Of a DNA stretch of 64,000 nt, positions 46,363 to 57,185 are shown one piece after another; within the stretch, counting starts at the first letter, position 1, and every line of letters starts with the position of its first letter. A model generated the notes under the pieces. It worked only from the letters and a program-made list of their open reading frames with translations. It was not told the origin of the DNA and did not search any database. Position numbers and translations under genes: made by a program. This DNA is from Cellulophaga sp. HaHa_2_95 (lineage in GTDB: Bacteria; Bacteroidota; Bacteroidia; Flavobacteriales; Flavobacteriaceae): NCBI RefSeq assembly GCF_019278565.1, contig NZ_CP058988.1, positions 1,364,001-1,428,000 on the forward strand, given 5' to 3'.

Positions 46363-46719
46363 ATGGGATTATCAAAGACTGAAAGAAGACAGCGAATTAA
46401 AAGAAGAATACGTAAAGTTTCTTTTGGTACTGCTGCAAGACCGAGATTATCGGTTTTTAGAAGTAACAAAGAAATTTATGTACAAGTTATAGATGATAAC
46501 AGTGGGGTAACTTTGGTTGCAGCATCTTCTAGAGATAAGGAAATTGCTGACGTTAAAGGAACTAAAACTGAAATAGCTAGCTTAGTAGGTAAAACTATTG
46601 CAGAAAAAGCAAAAAAAGCTGGTGTTGAGACAGTAGCTTTTGATAGAGGTGGTTGTTTATATCACGGTAGAGTAAAATCATTAGCTGAAGGAGCTAGAGA
46701 AGCAGGACTTAAATTCTAA
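46363..46719 (+). CDS. rplR: 50S ribosomal protein L18
   Basis: 118 residues: [37 protein letters not shown] and [28 protein letters not shown] at the end. It binds 5S rRNA together with L5. Six nt before rpsE. Confidence 0.98.
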   Translation: MGLSKTERRQRIKRRIRKVSFGTAARPRLSVFRSNKEIYVQVIDDNSGVTLVAASSRDKEIADVKGTKTEIASLVGKTIAEKAKKAGVETVAFDRGGCLYHGRVKSLAEGAREAGLKF

Positions 46720-46725
46720 ATATAT

Positions 46726-47250
46726 ATGTACCAGAAATACAAAAACGTAGAAATTGTAAAACCAGGAGGTCTTGATTTAAAAGATCGTTTAGTTGGTGTA
46801 CAAAGAGTTACTAAAGTAACAAAAGGTGGTAGAGCATTTGGTTTCTCTGCTATCGTTGTTGTTGGTGACGAAAATGGCGTAGTTGGTCAAGGTTTAGGTA
46901 AGTCTAAAGAAGTTGCTACTGCTATTTCTAAAGCTATTGATGACGCTAAGAAAAATTTGATTAGAATTCCTTTAATTAAAGGAACAATACCTCACGAACA
47001 AAAAGGTAAATTTGGTGGAGCAAGGGTTTATATCCAACCTGCATCTCATGGTACTGGTGTAATTGCTGGGGGTGCTGTAAGAGCGGTACTTGAAGCAGTT
47101 GGGGTTCATGATGTATTATCAAAATCTCAGGGGTCTTCAAACCCACACAACGTTGTTAAGGCTACTTTTGATGCTTTATTGCAAATAAGAGATGCTAAGA
47201 CGGTTGCTACACAAAGAGGAATTTCTCTTGAAAAAGTTTTTAAGGGATAA
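46726..47250 (+). CDS. rpsE: 30S ribosomal protein S5
   Basis: 174 residues: the N-terminal dsRBD-like part [20 protein letters not shown], then [40 protein letters not shown] and [20 protein letters not shown]. Influences decoding accuracy. Confidence 0.98.
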   Translation: MYQKYKNVEIVKPGGLDLKDRLVGVQRVTKVTKGGRAFGFSAIVVVGDENGVVGQGLGKSKEVATAISKAIDDAKKNLIRIPLIKGTIPHEQKGKFGGARVYIQPASHGTGVIAGGAVRAVLEAVGVHDVLSKSQGSSNPHNVVKATFDALLQIRDAKTVATQRGISLEKVFKG

Positions 47251-47261
47251 ATTAAGGTATT

Positions 47262-47441
47262 ATGGCAAAAGTTAAAGTTACACAAGTTAAGAGTGGTATT
47301 AAAAAACCTCTTAGACAGAAAAAAACTCTTGAAGCACTTGGTTTAAGAAAATTAGGTCAAGTTGTAGAACATGAGAATACTCCTAGTATTATGGGTATGA
47401 TAGCTAAAGTTAATCACTTAGTTTCAACTGAGGAAGCTTAA
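47262..47441 (+). CDS. rpmD: 50S ribosomal protein L30
   Basis: 59 residues, a short gene read directly from the sequence: MAKVKVTQVKSGIKKPLRQK begins it and it ends HLVSTEEA. The usual L30 pattern LRKLGQVVEHENTPSIMGMI is present. Between rpsE and rplO in the expected spc order, with 11-12 nt spacers. Confidence 0.95.
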   Translation: MAKVKVTQVKSGIKKPLRQKKTLEALGLRKLGQVVEHENTPSIMGMIAKVNHLVSTEEA

Positions 47442-47453
47442 AAAAATATAAAG

Positions 47454-47906
47454 ATGAATTTAAATAGTTTAAAACCAGCTGAAGGCGCTGTTCACCGTGC
47501 AGGTAAAATTGTAGGACGTGGACAAGGTACTGGAAAAGGTGGTACTGCCACTAGAGGTCACAAAGGTGCTAAATCTAGATCTGGATATTCTAAAAAGATA
47601 GGTTTTGAAGGTGGGCAAATGCCACTTCAAAGACGTGTTCCTAAATTTGGTTTTACAAATATCAATAGAAAGGAATACGCTGGTATTAATTTAGATAAGT
47701 TGCAATTACTTGTAGATAATGGTATCGCTAAAGATGCTATTAATTTAGATGTATTGGTTCAAAATAGATTAGCCGGAAAATCTGATTTAGTAAAAATATT
47801 AGGTGGAGGTGAATTAAAAGCTTCTCTTAAAATATCAGCACATAAATTTACTGCTACTGCTAAAGCGGCTATAGAAGCTGCTGGTGGCGAAGCAATAAGT
47901 TTATAA
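47454..47906 (+). CDS. rplO: 50S ribosomal protein L15
   Basis: 150 residues: the glycine-rich N terminus RAGKIVGRGQGTGKGGTATR, GFEGGQMPLQRRVPKFGFTN and ILGGGELKASLKISAHKFTA. Full length. secY starts 10 nt further on. Confidence 0.98.
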   Translation: MNLNSLKPAEGAVHRAGKIVGRGQGTGKGGTATRGHKGAKSRSGYSKKIGFEGGQMPLQRRVPKFGFTNINRKEYAGINLDKLQLLVDNGIAKDAINLDVLVQNRLAGKSDLVKILGGGELKASLKISAHKFTATAKAAIEAAGGEAISL

Positions 47907-47916
47907 GAAATACACT

Positions 47917-49257
47917 ATGAAGAAATTTTTCGAGACATTATCTAATATTTGGAAGATTGAAGAGTTAAAAGGTAGAATCCTTGTTACTCTTGGTTTATTG
48001 TTAGTATACAGATTCGGGGCGCAAATTGCGCTCCCGGGTATTGATACGACACAACTAGGAGCCTTAACTTCTGGTACTGAAAACGGAATCTTTGGAATAT
48101 TAAATGCTTTCACAGGGGGTGCTTTTGCAAAAGCCTCTGTTTTTGCATTGGGTATTATGCCTTATATCTCTGCTTCTATTGTAGTGCAATTAATGGGAAT
48201 AGCTATTCCTTACTTGCAGAAACTGCAGAAAGAAGGTGAAAGTGGAAGAAAGACGATCAATCAAATTACAAGATGGTTAACTATCGGTATTTGTATCTTA
48301 CAGGCTCCAACTTATTTATTAGGTTTAAGTCAGTTTGGTGTACCGGATAGTGCTTTCGTACTTGGTAAAGGTTTAGATTTCATGATACCTGCAGTTATTA
48401 TTTTAGTAACTGGTACTGTGTTTGCAATGTGGTTAGGGGAGAAAATTACGGATAGAGGTATCGGTAATGGTATTTCTTTATTAATTATGATTGGTATTAT
48501 TGCTACATTACCTCAAGCCTTTGCTCAAGAAGCTATTTCTAGATGGGAAGGAACAGGAGGTCCAATGTTAGTTTTAATTGAAGTTATTATCTGGTTTGTG
48601 GTTATCTTGCTAAGTGTTTTATTAGTAATGGCTACTAGACAAATACCAGTGCAGTATGCTCGTAGATCTGCTTCTGGTGGATATGAGAAAGATGCAATGG
48701 GAACTAGACAGTATATTCCATTAAAGCTTAATGCTTCTGGTGTTATGCCTATAATCTTTGCGCAAGCAATTATGTTTGCTCCTGGATTAATCGGAAAGAC
48801 ATTTAATGAAACAGCATGGGGGCAATGGATGGAAGTTCAATTCCAAGATATTTTTGGATTGGCTTACAATTTGTTATTTGCATTTTTAATCATTGTATTC
48901 ACATATTTCTATACTGCAATTACAGTTCCTACAAATAAAATGGCTGATGACTTAAAAAGAAGCGGCGGTTTTATCCCTGGAATTAGGCCTGGAGCAGAAA
49001 CTGGTGATTTTTTAGATAAGATTATGTCTTTAATTACGTTACCAGGATCTATTTTCTTAGCTTTGCTGGCTGTATTGCCTGCAATAGTAGTTAAGTTGAT
49101 GGATGTTCAACCAGGTTGGGCCATGTTTTATGGTGGTACATCACTATTAATTATGGTTGGTGTTGCAATAGATACAGTACAACAAGTTAATTCGTATTTA
49201 TTAAATCGTCATTATGATGGGTTAATGAAGACAGGTAAAAATAGAAAGGTAGCGTAA
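47917..49257 (+). CDS. secY: Preprotein translocase subunit SecY
   Basis: 446 residues with ten predicted membrane helices. Motifs: ALGIMPYISASIVVQLMGIA in helix 2, GNGISLLIMIGIIATLPQAF, the cytoplasmic loop ATRQIPVQYARRSASGGYEK, IPLKLNASGVMPIIFAQAIM and GGFIPGIRPGAETGDFLDKI. Core of the protein-export channel, with SecE and SecG elsewhere. In E. coli rpmJ follows secY directly; in this cluster infA comes between them. Confidence 0.98.
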   Translation: MKKFFETLSNIWKIEELKGRILVTLGLLLVYRFGAQIALPGIDTTQLGALTSGTENGIFGILNAFTGGAFAKASVFALGIMPYISASIVVQLMGIAIPYLQKLQKEGESGRKTINQITRWLTIGICILQAPTYLLGLSQFGVPDSAFVLGKGLDFMIPAVIILVTGTVFAMWLGEKITDRGIGNGISLLIMIGIIATLPQAFAQEAISRWEGTGGPMLVLIEVIIWFVVILLSVLLVMATRQIPVQYARRSASGGYEKDAMGTRQYIPLKLNASGVMPIIFAQAIMFAPGLIGKTFNETAWGQWMEVQFQDIFGLAYNLLFAFLIIVFTYFYTAITVPTNKMADDLKRSGGFIPGIRPGAETGDFLDKIMSLITLPGSIFLALLAVLPAIVVKLMDVQPGWAMFYGGTSLLIMVGVAIDTVQQVNSYLLNRHYDGLMKTGKNRKVA

Positions 49258-49260
49258 GTT

Positions 49261-49476
49261 ATGGCTAAGCAATCAGCAATAGAGCAAGACGGTAGCATAA
49301 TTGAAGCATTATCAAATGCAATGTTTCGTGTAGAGTTAGAAAATGGACATGTCGTGACAGCCCATATCTCAGGCAAGATGCGTATGCATTATATAAAATT
49401 ACTTCCAGGTGATAAGGTAAAATTAGAAATGAGTCCTTATGATTTGAGTAAAGCAAGAATTACATATAGATATTAA
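49261..49476 (+). CDS. infA: Translation initiation factor IF-1
   Basis: 71 residues, an OB fold: [40 protein letters not shown] and [20 protein letters not shown]. Three nt after secY, with no adk or map in between, unlike many bacteria. Confidence 0.97.
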   Translation: MAKQSAIEQDGSIIEALSNAMFRVELENGHVVTAHISGKMRMHYIKLLPGDKVKLEMSPYDLSKARITYRY

Positions 49477-49485
49477 GATAATAGG

Positions 49486-49602
49486 ATGAAAGTTAGAGCA
49501 TCATTAAAGAAAAGAAGTGCCGACTGCAAAATTGTTCGCAGAAAAGGTAGATTGTACGTAATAAACAAAAAGAATCCTAGATTTAAACAAAGACAAGGGT
49601 AG
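49486..49602 (+). CDS. rpmJ: 50S ribosomal protein L36 (zinc-free type)
   Basis: 38 residues ([20 protein letters not shown], then [18 protein letters not shown]), read directly as it is too short for ORF calling. The zinc-binding cysteines and histidine of the C+ form (pattern CxxC ... C ... H) are absent apart from one cysteine, so this is the C- type. It fits between infA and rpsM, one nt before the latter. Confidence 0.95.
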   Translation: MKVRASLKKRSADCKIVRRKGRLYVINKKNPRFKQRQG

Positions 49603-49604
49603 TT

Positions 49605-49979
49605 ATGGCAAGAATTGCAGGTGTTGATATACCAAAACAGAAAAGAGGGGTAATTGCTCTTACTTATATCTTCGGAGTAGGTAATAGTAGAGCTAAAGAA
49701 ATTTTAGCTAATGCCCAAGTAAGTGAAGATACAAAGGTGTCGGATTGGAACGATGATGAAATCAGTCGTATTCGTGAGGCAGTTGCTGCTTTCACTATCG
49801 AGGGTGAACTTCGTTCTGAGACTCAATTAAACATTAAGCGTTTAATGGACATTGGTTGTTACAGAGGTATTCGTCATAGATCAGGTCTTCCATTAAGAGG
49901 GCAGAGAACGAAGAATAATTCTAGAACTAGAAAAGGTAAGAGAAAAACTGTTGCAAATAAGAAAAAAGCAACTAAATAA
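49605..49979 (+). CDS. rpsM: 30S ribosomal protein S13
   Basis: 124 residues: [40 protein letters not shown] and [32 protein letters not shown]. Head of the alpha section. A 105-nt gap follows before rpsK. Confidence 0.98.
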   Translation: MARIAGVDIPKQKRGVIALTYIFGVGNSRAKEILANAQVSEDTKVSDWNDDEISRIREAVAAFTIEGELRSETQLNIKRLMDIGCYRGIRHRSGLPLRGQRTKNNSRTRKGKRKTVANKKKATK

Positions 49980-50084
49980 AAATTAGACAGTAGTCATTAG
50001 TATTTGGACGTTAGAAGAATCTGTTTGAAATCGAAAGGTTTAGGATTCCAATAACTCAGAACTAACAACTAGAAACTTAAAAAT

Positions 50085-50477
50085 ATGGCAAAGTCAAATA
50101 CAAAAGTTGCAAAGAAACGTAAGGTTATTGTAGAATCTGTTGGTGAAGCTCACGTAACAGCATCTTTCAATAACATTATTATTTCTTTGACAAATAAAAA
50201 AGGTGACGTTATTTCTTGGTCGTCTGCAGGTAAAATGGGCTTCAGAGGTTCTAAAAAGAACACTCCTTACGCAGCTCAAGTTGCTTCTGAAGATTGTGCT
50301 AAAGTTGCACATGAAGCAGGATTAAGAAAAGTAAAAGTTTACGTTAAAGGACCAGGAAATGGTAGAGAATCTGCAATAAGATCTTTACATAATGCTGGTA
50401 TTGAAGTTACAGAAATTATTGATGTAACTCCAATTCCACATAATGGTTGTAGACCACCAAAAAGAAGAAGAGTTTAA
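50085..50477 (+). CDS. rpsK: 30S ribosomal protein S11
   Basis: 130 residues: [40 protein letters not shown] and [20 protein letters not shown]. The pattern of S11 at the 30S platform. Followed by a 108-nt gap before rpsD. Confidence 0.98.
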   Translation: MAKSNTKVAKKRKVIVESVGEAHVTASFNNIIISLTNKKGDVISWSSAGKMGFRGSKKNTPYAAQVASEDCAKVAHEAGLRKVKVYVKGPGNGRESAIRSLHNAGIEVTEIIDVTPIPHNGCRPPKRRRV

Positions 50478-50585
50478 TTATAATTACTAATAGTCCTTTT
50501 AAAATAGGATATTTCACGGAAAGTATTGATACGATTATCGAAGGATAAGCCTTAATTCATAATTATACTTTCAAACAACAAGAAG

Positions 50586-51191
50586 ATGGCAAGATATATA
50601 GGACCAAAAACTAAAATTGCTCGTAAATTTGGCGAAGCAATATTCGGAGATGATAAATCTTTTGAAAAAAGAAATTTCCCTCCAGGGCAACACGGAAACG
50701 CTAGACGTCGTGGAAAAAAATCTGAATATGCTGTTCAGTTAATGGAAAAGCAAAAAGCTAAGTACACTTACGGTATATTAGAGAAACAATTTAGAAACAT
50801 TTTCGCAACTGCAAAGAGAAAAGAAGGTGTTACTGGTGAAATTTTACTTCAATTATGTGAATGTCGTTTAGATAACGTTGTTTTCAGAATGGGAGTTTCT
50901 AACTCTAGAAGTGGAGCGAGACAATTAGTATCACACAGACACATTACTGTTAACGGAGAGTTAGTAAATATCCCTTCGTATTCTTTAAAAGCAGGTGATG
51001 TTGTTGGTGTTAGAGAAAAGTCTAAATCAATTTCTACAATACAAGATTCGTTAGCTGCTAACAGTAGTGTTTACGAATGGATGACTTGGAATACTGAAAA
51101 AATGGAAGGTACTTTTGTTGCTGTTCCTGAAAGACTTCAAATTCCAGAGAATATCAAAGAACAATTAATCGTCGAGTTATACTCTAAATAA
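50586..51191 (+). CDS. rpsD: 30S ribosomal protein S4
   Basis: 201 residues, full length: [40 protein letters not shown], the S4 RNA-binding domain [20 protein letters not shown] and [20 protein letters not shown]. No zinc motif at the N terminus. S4 regulates ribosomal operons in both E. coli and Bacillus; whether it does so here through the preceding gap is unknown. Confidence 0.98.
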   Translation: MARYIGPKTKIARKFGEAIFGDDKSFEKRNFPPGQHGNARRRGKKSEYAVQLMEKQKAKYTYGILEKQFRNIFATAKRKEGVTGEILLQLCECRLDNVVFRMGVSNSRSGARQLVSHRHITVNGELVNIPSYSLKAGDVVGVREKSKSISTIQDSLAANSSVYEWMTWNTEKMEGTFVAVPERLQIPENIKEQLIVELYSK

Positions 51192-51208
51192 ACAACACTG
51201 ATCCAATT

Positions 51209-52201
51209 ATGGCATTATTTAATTTTCAAAAACCCGATAAAGTTATAATGATTGATTCGACAGATTTCGAAGGGAAGTTTGAATTCCGCCCTTTGGAACC
51301 TGGTTATGGATTGACTGTTGGAAATGCTTTAAGAAGAGTATTATTATCTTCTTTAGAAGGTTTTGCAATTACCTCTATTCGCGTAGATAAAGTAGAGCAT
51401 GAATTCTCTGTTATATCTGGTATCGTAGAAGATGTAACTGAAATTATTCTAAACCTTAAGCAAGTTCGTTTTAAAAGACAAATTGAAGATGTAGATTCTG
51501 AAACTGTTTCTGTTTCTGTTAGTGGTAAAAATCAACTTACAGCAGGTGACTTTCAAAAATTTATTTCTGGATTTCAAGTACTTAATCCTGATCTAGTAAT
51601 CTGTAATATGGATGCTAAAGTTAACTTCAATATGGAGTTAGTTATTGAAAAGGGTAGAGGTTATGTTCCTGCAGAGGAAAATAAGAAATCTGGTGCTCCA
51701 ATTGGTACGATTGCTATTGATTCTATCTTTACACCTATTAAGAATGTAAAATATAGTATTGAGAACTTTCGTGTAGAACAAAAGACCGATTACGAAAAAC
51801 TAGTTTTCGAGATTGAATCTGACGGTTCTATAGCTCCAAAAGATGCTTTAACAGAAGGTGCTAAGGTTTTAATACATCACTTTATGTTATTCTCTGATGA
51901 GCGTATCACTCTAGAAGCTGACGAAATTGCACAAACTGAAACTTATGACGAAGAGTCCCTACACATGCGTCAGTTATTAAAAACAAAATTAGTAGATATG
52001 GATCTTTCGGTTCGTGCTCTAAATTGTTTGAAAGCTGCGGAAGTAGATACTTTAGGAGACTTAGTTTCTTTTAATAAAAATGATTTAATGAAGTTTAGAA
52101 ACTTTGGTAAAAAATCATTAACAGAGCTAGAAGAACTTGTAATCAATAAAGGTTTAAGTTTCGGTATGGATCTGTCAAAATATAAATTAGATAAAGATTA
52201 A
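51209..52201 (+). CDS. rpoA: RNA polymerase alpha subunit
   Basis: 330 residues. N-terminal assembly domain: [52 protein letters not shown]-terminal DNA-binding domain: [40 protein letters not shown]. It is flanked by rpsD and rplQ in the typical alpha-operon order. Confidence 0.98.
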   Translation: MALFNFQKPDKVIMIDSTDFEGKFEFRPLEPGYGLTVGNALRRVLLSSLEGFAITSIRVDKVEHEFSVISGIVEDVTEIILNLKQVRFKRQIEDVDSETVSVSVSGKNQLTAGDFQKFISGFQVLNPDLVICNMDAKVNFNMELVIEKGRGYVPAEENKKSGAPIGTIAIDSIFTPIKNVKYSIENFRVEQKTDYEKLVFEIESDGSIAPKDALTEGAKVLIHHFMLFSDERITLEADEIAQTETYDEESLHMRQLLKTKLVDMDLSVRALNCLKAAEVDTLGDLVSFNKNDLMKFRNFGKKSLTELEELVINKGLSFGMDLSKYKLDKD

Positions 52202-52256
52202 TTTTACTTCTGTTGGAAGAGAAAATCTCGGATAAGGAAGAAAATAGAACAAAGTA

Positions 52257-52760
52257 ATGAGACACGGTAAAAAAGTTAATCACTTAGGTAGAAAGAAAGC
52301 CCATAGAGTTGCAATGCTTGCAAATATGGCTTGTTCTCTTATCGAACACAAAAGAATAAATACAACTGTTGCTAAGGCAAAAGCTTTAAAGCAGTTTGTT
52401 GAGCCATTAATCACTAAGGCTAAGACTGAAAATAATCAGACTACTGAGAAAGGAACACACAATAGACGTGTTGTTTTCAAAAACCTTAGAGATAAATATG
52501 CTGTAACTGAATTATTCAGTACGGTAGCAGAAAAGATAGCTGACCGTCCAGGTGGTTATACTAGAATTATTAAGTTAGGTACTCGTTTAGGAGATAACGC
52601 TGATATGGCGATGATCGAGTTGGTAGATTTTAATGAGCTTTACAATGCTTCTAAAACTCCAGCGAAGAAAACTACTAGAAGAGGAAAGGCTAAGAAATCA
52701 GATGCTCCGGCGGCTGAGGCTTCTCAAGAAACTAATCAACCAGAAAGTTCAGAAGAATAG
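52257..52760 (+). CDS. rplQ: 50S ribosomal protein L17
   Basis: 167 residues: [40 protein letters not shown] and [20 protein letters not shown]. The final 40 residues form a Lys/Thr then Glu/Ser tail ([20 protein letters not shown]), longer than the E. coli protein. Last gene before the terminator. Confidence 0.97.
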   Translation: MRHGKKVNHLGRKKAHRVAMLANMACSLIEHKRINTTVAKAKALKQFVEPLITKAKTENNQTTEKGTHNRRVVFKNLRDKYAVTELFSTVAEKIADRPGGYTRIIKLGTRLGDNADMAMIELVDFNELYNASKTPAKKTTRRGKAKKSDAPAAEASQETNQPESSEE

Positions 52761-52785
52761 GATGGTTTATAAGTATTAATATTAG

Positions 52786-52819
52786 AAAAGGATAAGTTGA
52801 AAAGCTTATCCTTTTTTTT
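52786..52819 (+). terminator. Intrinsic terminator after rplQ
   Basis: Stem AAAAGGATAAG/CTTATCCTTTT with loop TTGAAAAG, followed by continuing T to eight in a row. It lies 26 nt after the rplQ stop and closes the ribosomal-protein transcript. Confidence 0.9.
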
Positions 52820-52856
52820 GTGTTATTTTGTAAAATATTTAATATAATTCCTAAAA

Positions 52857-53978
52857 ATGAAGTATCAAACTAGAAAAAAAGCTCTTATTTTATTGTCTGA
52901 TGGAACTATTTTTTATGGTAAAGCAGTAGGTGATAAAGAGGGAACAGCATTCGGGGAAGTGTGTTTTAACACTGGAATGACGGGATATCAAGAAATATTT
53001 ACTGATCCATCTTATTTTGGTCAATTAATGGTTACGACTAATGCCCACATTGGGAATTACGGTACCAATTCTGAAGAAATTGAATCGGATAGTGTAAAAA
53101 TATCTGGCTTAATTTGTAAAAACTTTAGCTATACTTTTTCTAGAGCTATAGCAGACCAAAGTTTAGAAGAATTTTTAGATAAAAATAAATTATTTGCCAT
53201 CTCAGATGTAGATACGCGCGCGCTTGTGAGTTACATCCGTGATAATGGAGCACAGAATGCAGTTATCTCTACAGAGGTGGATAATATTGAAAGTCTAAAG
53301 GAGCAATTGAAAAACATTCCTAGTATGGAAGGATTAGAATTGGCCTCTAAAGTATCTACTAAAGAACCTTATTTCTATGGCGATGAGAATGCACCGATAA
53401 AAATATCAGCCTTAGATATTGGGATCAAAAAGAATATTCTTAGAAACTTGGCAAAAAGAGGTGCTTATATAAAAGTATATCCATACAATACTTCTTTTAA
53501 AGAAATGCAAGATTTTGAGCCAGATGGATATTTCATTTCTAACGGCCCAGGTGATCCTGAGCCCCTGACAGATGCGATTCAAACAGCTAAAGATATCATA
53601 GCAAACGATGAAACTTTGTTCGGAATATGTTTAGGGCATCAAGTTATTGCCTTGGCTAATGGGATTTCTACCTATAAAATGCATAACGGTCATAGGGGAA
53701 TTAACCACCCTGTAATGAATTTAATTACAGGTAAGGGGGAAATTACATCTCAGAATCATGGTTTCGCTATCAATAGGGAAGAAACAGAGGCTAATACAGC
53801 TATAGATATTACCCATGTGCATCTCAACGATAAAACTGTAGCGGGAATTAAAATGAATGCTAAGAATGTATTTTCTGTTCAATATCATCCAGAGGCGAGT
53901 CCTGGGCCTCATGATGCAGAATATTTATTTGATCAGTTTTTTGAGATGATAAAGTTAAAGCTAACTAAAACGTTATAG
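52857..53978 (+). CDS. carA: Carbamoyl-phosphate synthase small subunit
   Basis: 373 residues. The N-terminal half has FGEVCFNTGMTGYQEIFTDP, and the C-terminal class-I glutamine amidotransferase has the nucleophile C258 in FGICLGHQVIALA, with the His/Glu pair in QYHPEASPGPHDAEYLF. It supplies ammonia to CarB for carbamoyl phosphate, used in pyrimidine and arginine synthesis. carB is not in the window. The position after the ribosomal cluster and before eno is common in relatives. Confidence 0.96.
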   Translation: MKYQTRKKALILLSDGTIFYGKAVGDKEGTAFGEVCFNTGMTGYQEIFTDPSYFGQLMVTTNAHIGNYGTNSEEIESDSVKISGLICKNFSYTFSRAIADQSLEEFLDKNKLFAISDVDTRALVSYIRDNGAQNAVISTEVDNIESLKEQLKNIPSMEGLELASKVSTKEPYFYGDENAPIKISALDIGIKKNILRNLAKRGAYIKVYPYNTSFKEMQDFEPDGYFISNGPGDPEPLTDAIQTAKDIIANDETLFGICLGHQVIALANGISTYKMHNGHRGINHPVMNLITGKGEITSQNHGFAINREETEANTAIDITHVHLNDKTVAGIKMNAKNVFSVQYHPEASPGPHDAEYLFDQFFEMIKLKLTKTL

Positions 53979-54044
53979 TTTAAATAAAGGTTATTTGTCA
54001 CAGTTTTTAAGGGATTGAGGGCGTTTTCTAACACCTTACTTTTG

Positions 54045-54052
54045 TATATTTG
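54045..54052 (+). promoter_or_regulatory. -7 box of eno
   Basis: TATATTTG is a perfect TAnnTTTG, 32 nt before the eno ATG. The only TTG upstream (54015-54017) is 27 nt away, longer than usual. Confidence 0.5.
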
Positions 54053-54078
54053 CTGTGTATTTCAACATTAAAATATAA

Positions 54079-55380
<1,302 letters not shown>

Positions 55381-55394
55381 CTTTATAATTATTT

Positions 55395-55427
55395 AAAGCC
55401 TTTCTAATTTGGAAAGGCTTTTTTTTT
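55395..55427 (+). terminator. Intrinsic terminator after eno
   Basis: A 10-bp stem AAAGCCTTTC/GAAAGGCTTT with loop TAATTTG followed by a run of T, 14 nt past the eno stop. Confidence 0.9.
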
Positions 55428-55489
55428 GAGAAAATTTTAAGGAATGAATTATTATAGGAATTAAATAATTATCTTGAACGTAGATTCTA

Positions 55490-55510
55490 ATGCAATATCC
55501 TCCTAAATGA
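55490..55510 (+). other. 6-codon upstream ORF overlapping the GT5 start codon
   Basis: ATG CAA TAT CCT CCT AAA TGA: the stop overlaps the ATG of the next gene (ATGA), as in translational coupling. No other support; it may be chance. Confidence 0.25.
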
Positions 55511-57048
55511 ATAATTTTCTTTTTGTTGCCGCTGAAAATGATGCTATTCCTAAATGTAAAGCAGGTGGAATGGGCGATGTTGTCAGAGATGTTCCACGTC
55601 AAATTTCACGGAAGGGTGATAGTGCCCATATTGTGGTTCCCGCATATTCAAGGCTTCATAAGGATGGCGTTTTCCTTATGCATTTAAATTTTCAATTAAG
55701 AGGGCAAGATTATACGGCAGAATTGTACAAAGTTCAACCCAAAAAAGACTTTGAAAATTTAACACATTATGTGATTCATCATCCTGAAATTCAACCAGGT
55801 GATATTGCGCATATTTATCATAATGATCCTACGGAGCCTTTTTTCAATGATGCTGTAAAGTATTTTATATTCTGTACAGCCGTAGCAGAGGCTGTAAACC
55901 AAAATGCATTTGGTGATTTAGATATCGTTCATCTGCATGATTGGCATTCAAGCTTACTTTTGTTTTTAAGGAAATACCATCCATCTTATGAAAAACTTAA
56001 GCAATTACGCTTTGTGTATACCATTCACAATTTGGCGATACAAGGCATAAGACCTTTTGGAGGTAATTATTCGTCTATTCAGAACTTCTTTCCGGAAATT
56101 CCTATCGATTATGATAATTTAAGAGACCATAGGTATTGGGATTGCATCAACCTAATGGCTGTAGGGGTACGGCTTGCAGATGCGGTGCATACAGTGTCTC
56201 CGTCTTATAAAGAGGATATTTTGGTGCCAAGTAATCCACCAGATTTTATTGGAGGAGAGAGTTTAGAGGCGGATTTGCAAAATGCGGACTTAGAAGGTAG
56301 GTTATTTGGTATTCTTAACGGCTCCAACTATAATAATATTAGGGCTGCCGAAAAAGGCAGGCTATATCGCAATATTATAAGAGCTTTATTTGGTTGGTTG
56401 CAAGAAGAATCAAAGAAATATAAGTATGACTTTCTAGCGCACACGGGTGAGAAGATAATGGACTATGTAGAGCATAAGCCAGATTTTATTGTGTCTAGTG
56501 TAGCTAGACTTACAGAGCAAAAGTTTTATTACATTAAGCATTCTCCAGAAGCTTTTATTGAGATCTTAGAGAAGTTAGCGAAGGTCAATGGTGTATTTAT
56601 GTTGTTAGGAACAGGTGCACCGGAATATGAGGAAATGTTTCGAGAAATTAGCTACAAGCACAAAAATTTTATTTTCACCAATGGCCAGTCAGAAGATCTA
56701 ATCGATAGCATCTATTTAGAGTCCGATCTTTATTTTATGCCTAGCCTATTTGAACCTTGTGGAATAAGTCAAATGCTCGCTATGAGAAATGGACACCCTT
56801 GTCTAGTTCATCACACAGGAGGGTTAAAAGATACCGTTCAACATTTAAAAACAGGCTTTAGTTTTGATGGAACAACTACCGATGAGAAAATTAGAAACAT
56901 GGTTGATTCTTTTGATTTGGTGTTAGATATTTTCTTAAATGATAAAGCTCAATGGAAAAAAATTAAGGCGAATGCTAAAAAAGAGCGCTTTACTTGGGAT
57001 AAAAGTGTCGATGAATACTATAAATTTCTTTATGCTATAACGATATAG
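55507..57048 (+). CDS. Glycogen/starch synthase family (GT5-like), divergent
   Basis: 513 residues with the GT5/GT-B fold. The ADP-glucose-binding motif is K18-A-G-G-M-G-D-V (usual KTGGL.DV), the N-terminal half has VHLHDWHSSLLLF and YTIHNLAIQG, and the C-terminal half has EPCGISQMLAMRNG (E416) and HHTGGLKDTV, all typical. Between these the standard segments are altered: GILNGSNYNN replaces the usual GILNGID..W, and SVARLTEQKF the usual SRL..QKG. It may make glycogen from ADP-glucose, but activity is less certain than the fold; no glgC, glgB or glgP is nearby. Alone between eno and gltA. Confidence 0.75.
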   Translation: MNNFLFVAAENDAIPKCKAGGMGDVVRDVPRQISRKGDSAHIVVPAYSRLHKDGVFLMHLNFQLRGQDYTAELYKVQPKKDFENLTHYVIHHPEIQPGDIAHIYHNDPTEPFFNDAVKYFIFCTAVAEAVNQNAFGDLDIVHLHDWHSSLLLFLRKYHPSYEKLKQLRFVYTIHNLAIQGIRPFGGNYSSIQNFFPEIPIDYDNLRDHRYWDCINLMAVGVRLADAVHTVSPSYKEDILVPSNPPDFIGGESLEADLQNADLEGRLFGILNGSNYNNIRAAEKGRLYRNIIRALFGWLQEESKKYKYDFLAHTGEKIMDYVEHKPDFIVSSVARLTEQKFYYIKHSPEAFIEILEKLAKVNGVFMLLGTGAPEYEEMFREISYKHKNFIFTNGQSEDLIDSIYLESDLYFMPSLFEPCGISQMLAMRNGHPCLVHHTGGLKDTVQHLKTGFSFDGTTTDEKIRNMVDSFDLVLDIFLNDKAQWKKIKANAKKERFTWDKSVDEYYKFLYAITI

Positions 57049-57128
57049 TAGACTTTGGTCTCTATTTGTTTAAAATAAGCAAAAGATTTCTTTATTTGTT
57101 AATAATACAATAAATGATTTTTTTTGAA

Positions 57129-57159
57129 TTGTTAATGGCACGCCTTTTTCTTAAATTTA
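57129..57159 (+). promoter_or_regulatory. Promoter of gltA
   Basis: TTG (57129-57131), 20-nt spacer, TAAATTTA (57152-57159), 7 of 8 matches to TAnnTTTG, 26 nt before the gltA ATG. Confidence 0.5.
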
Positions 57160-57185
57160 CGGAGTACTAAAAGTTAAAAAAACAC

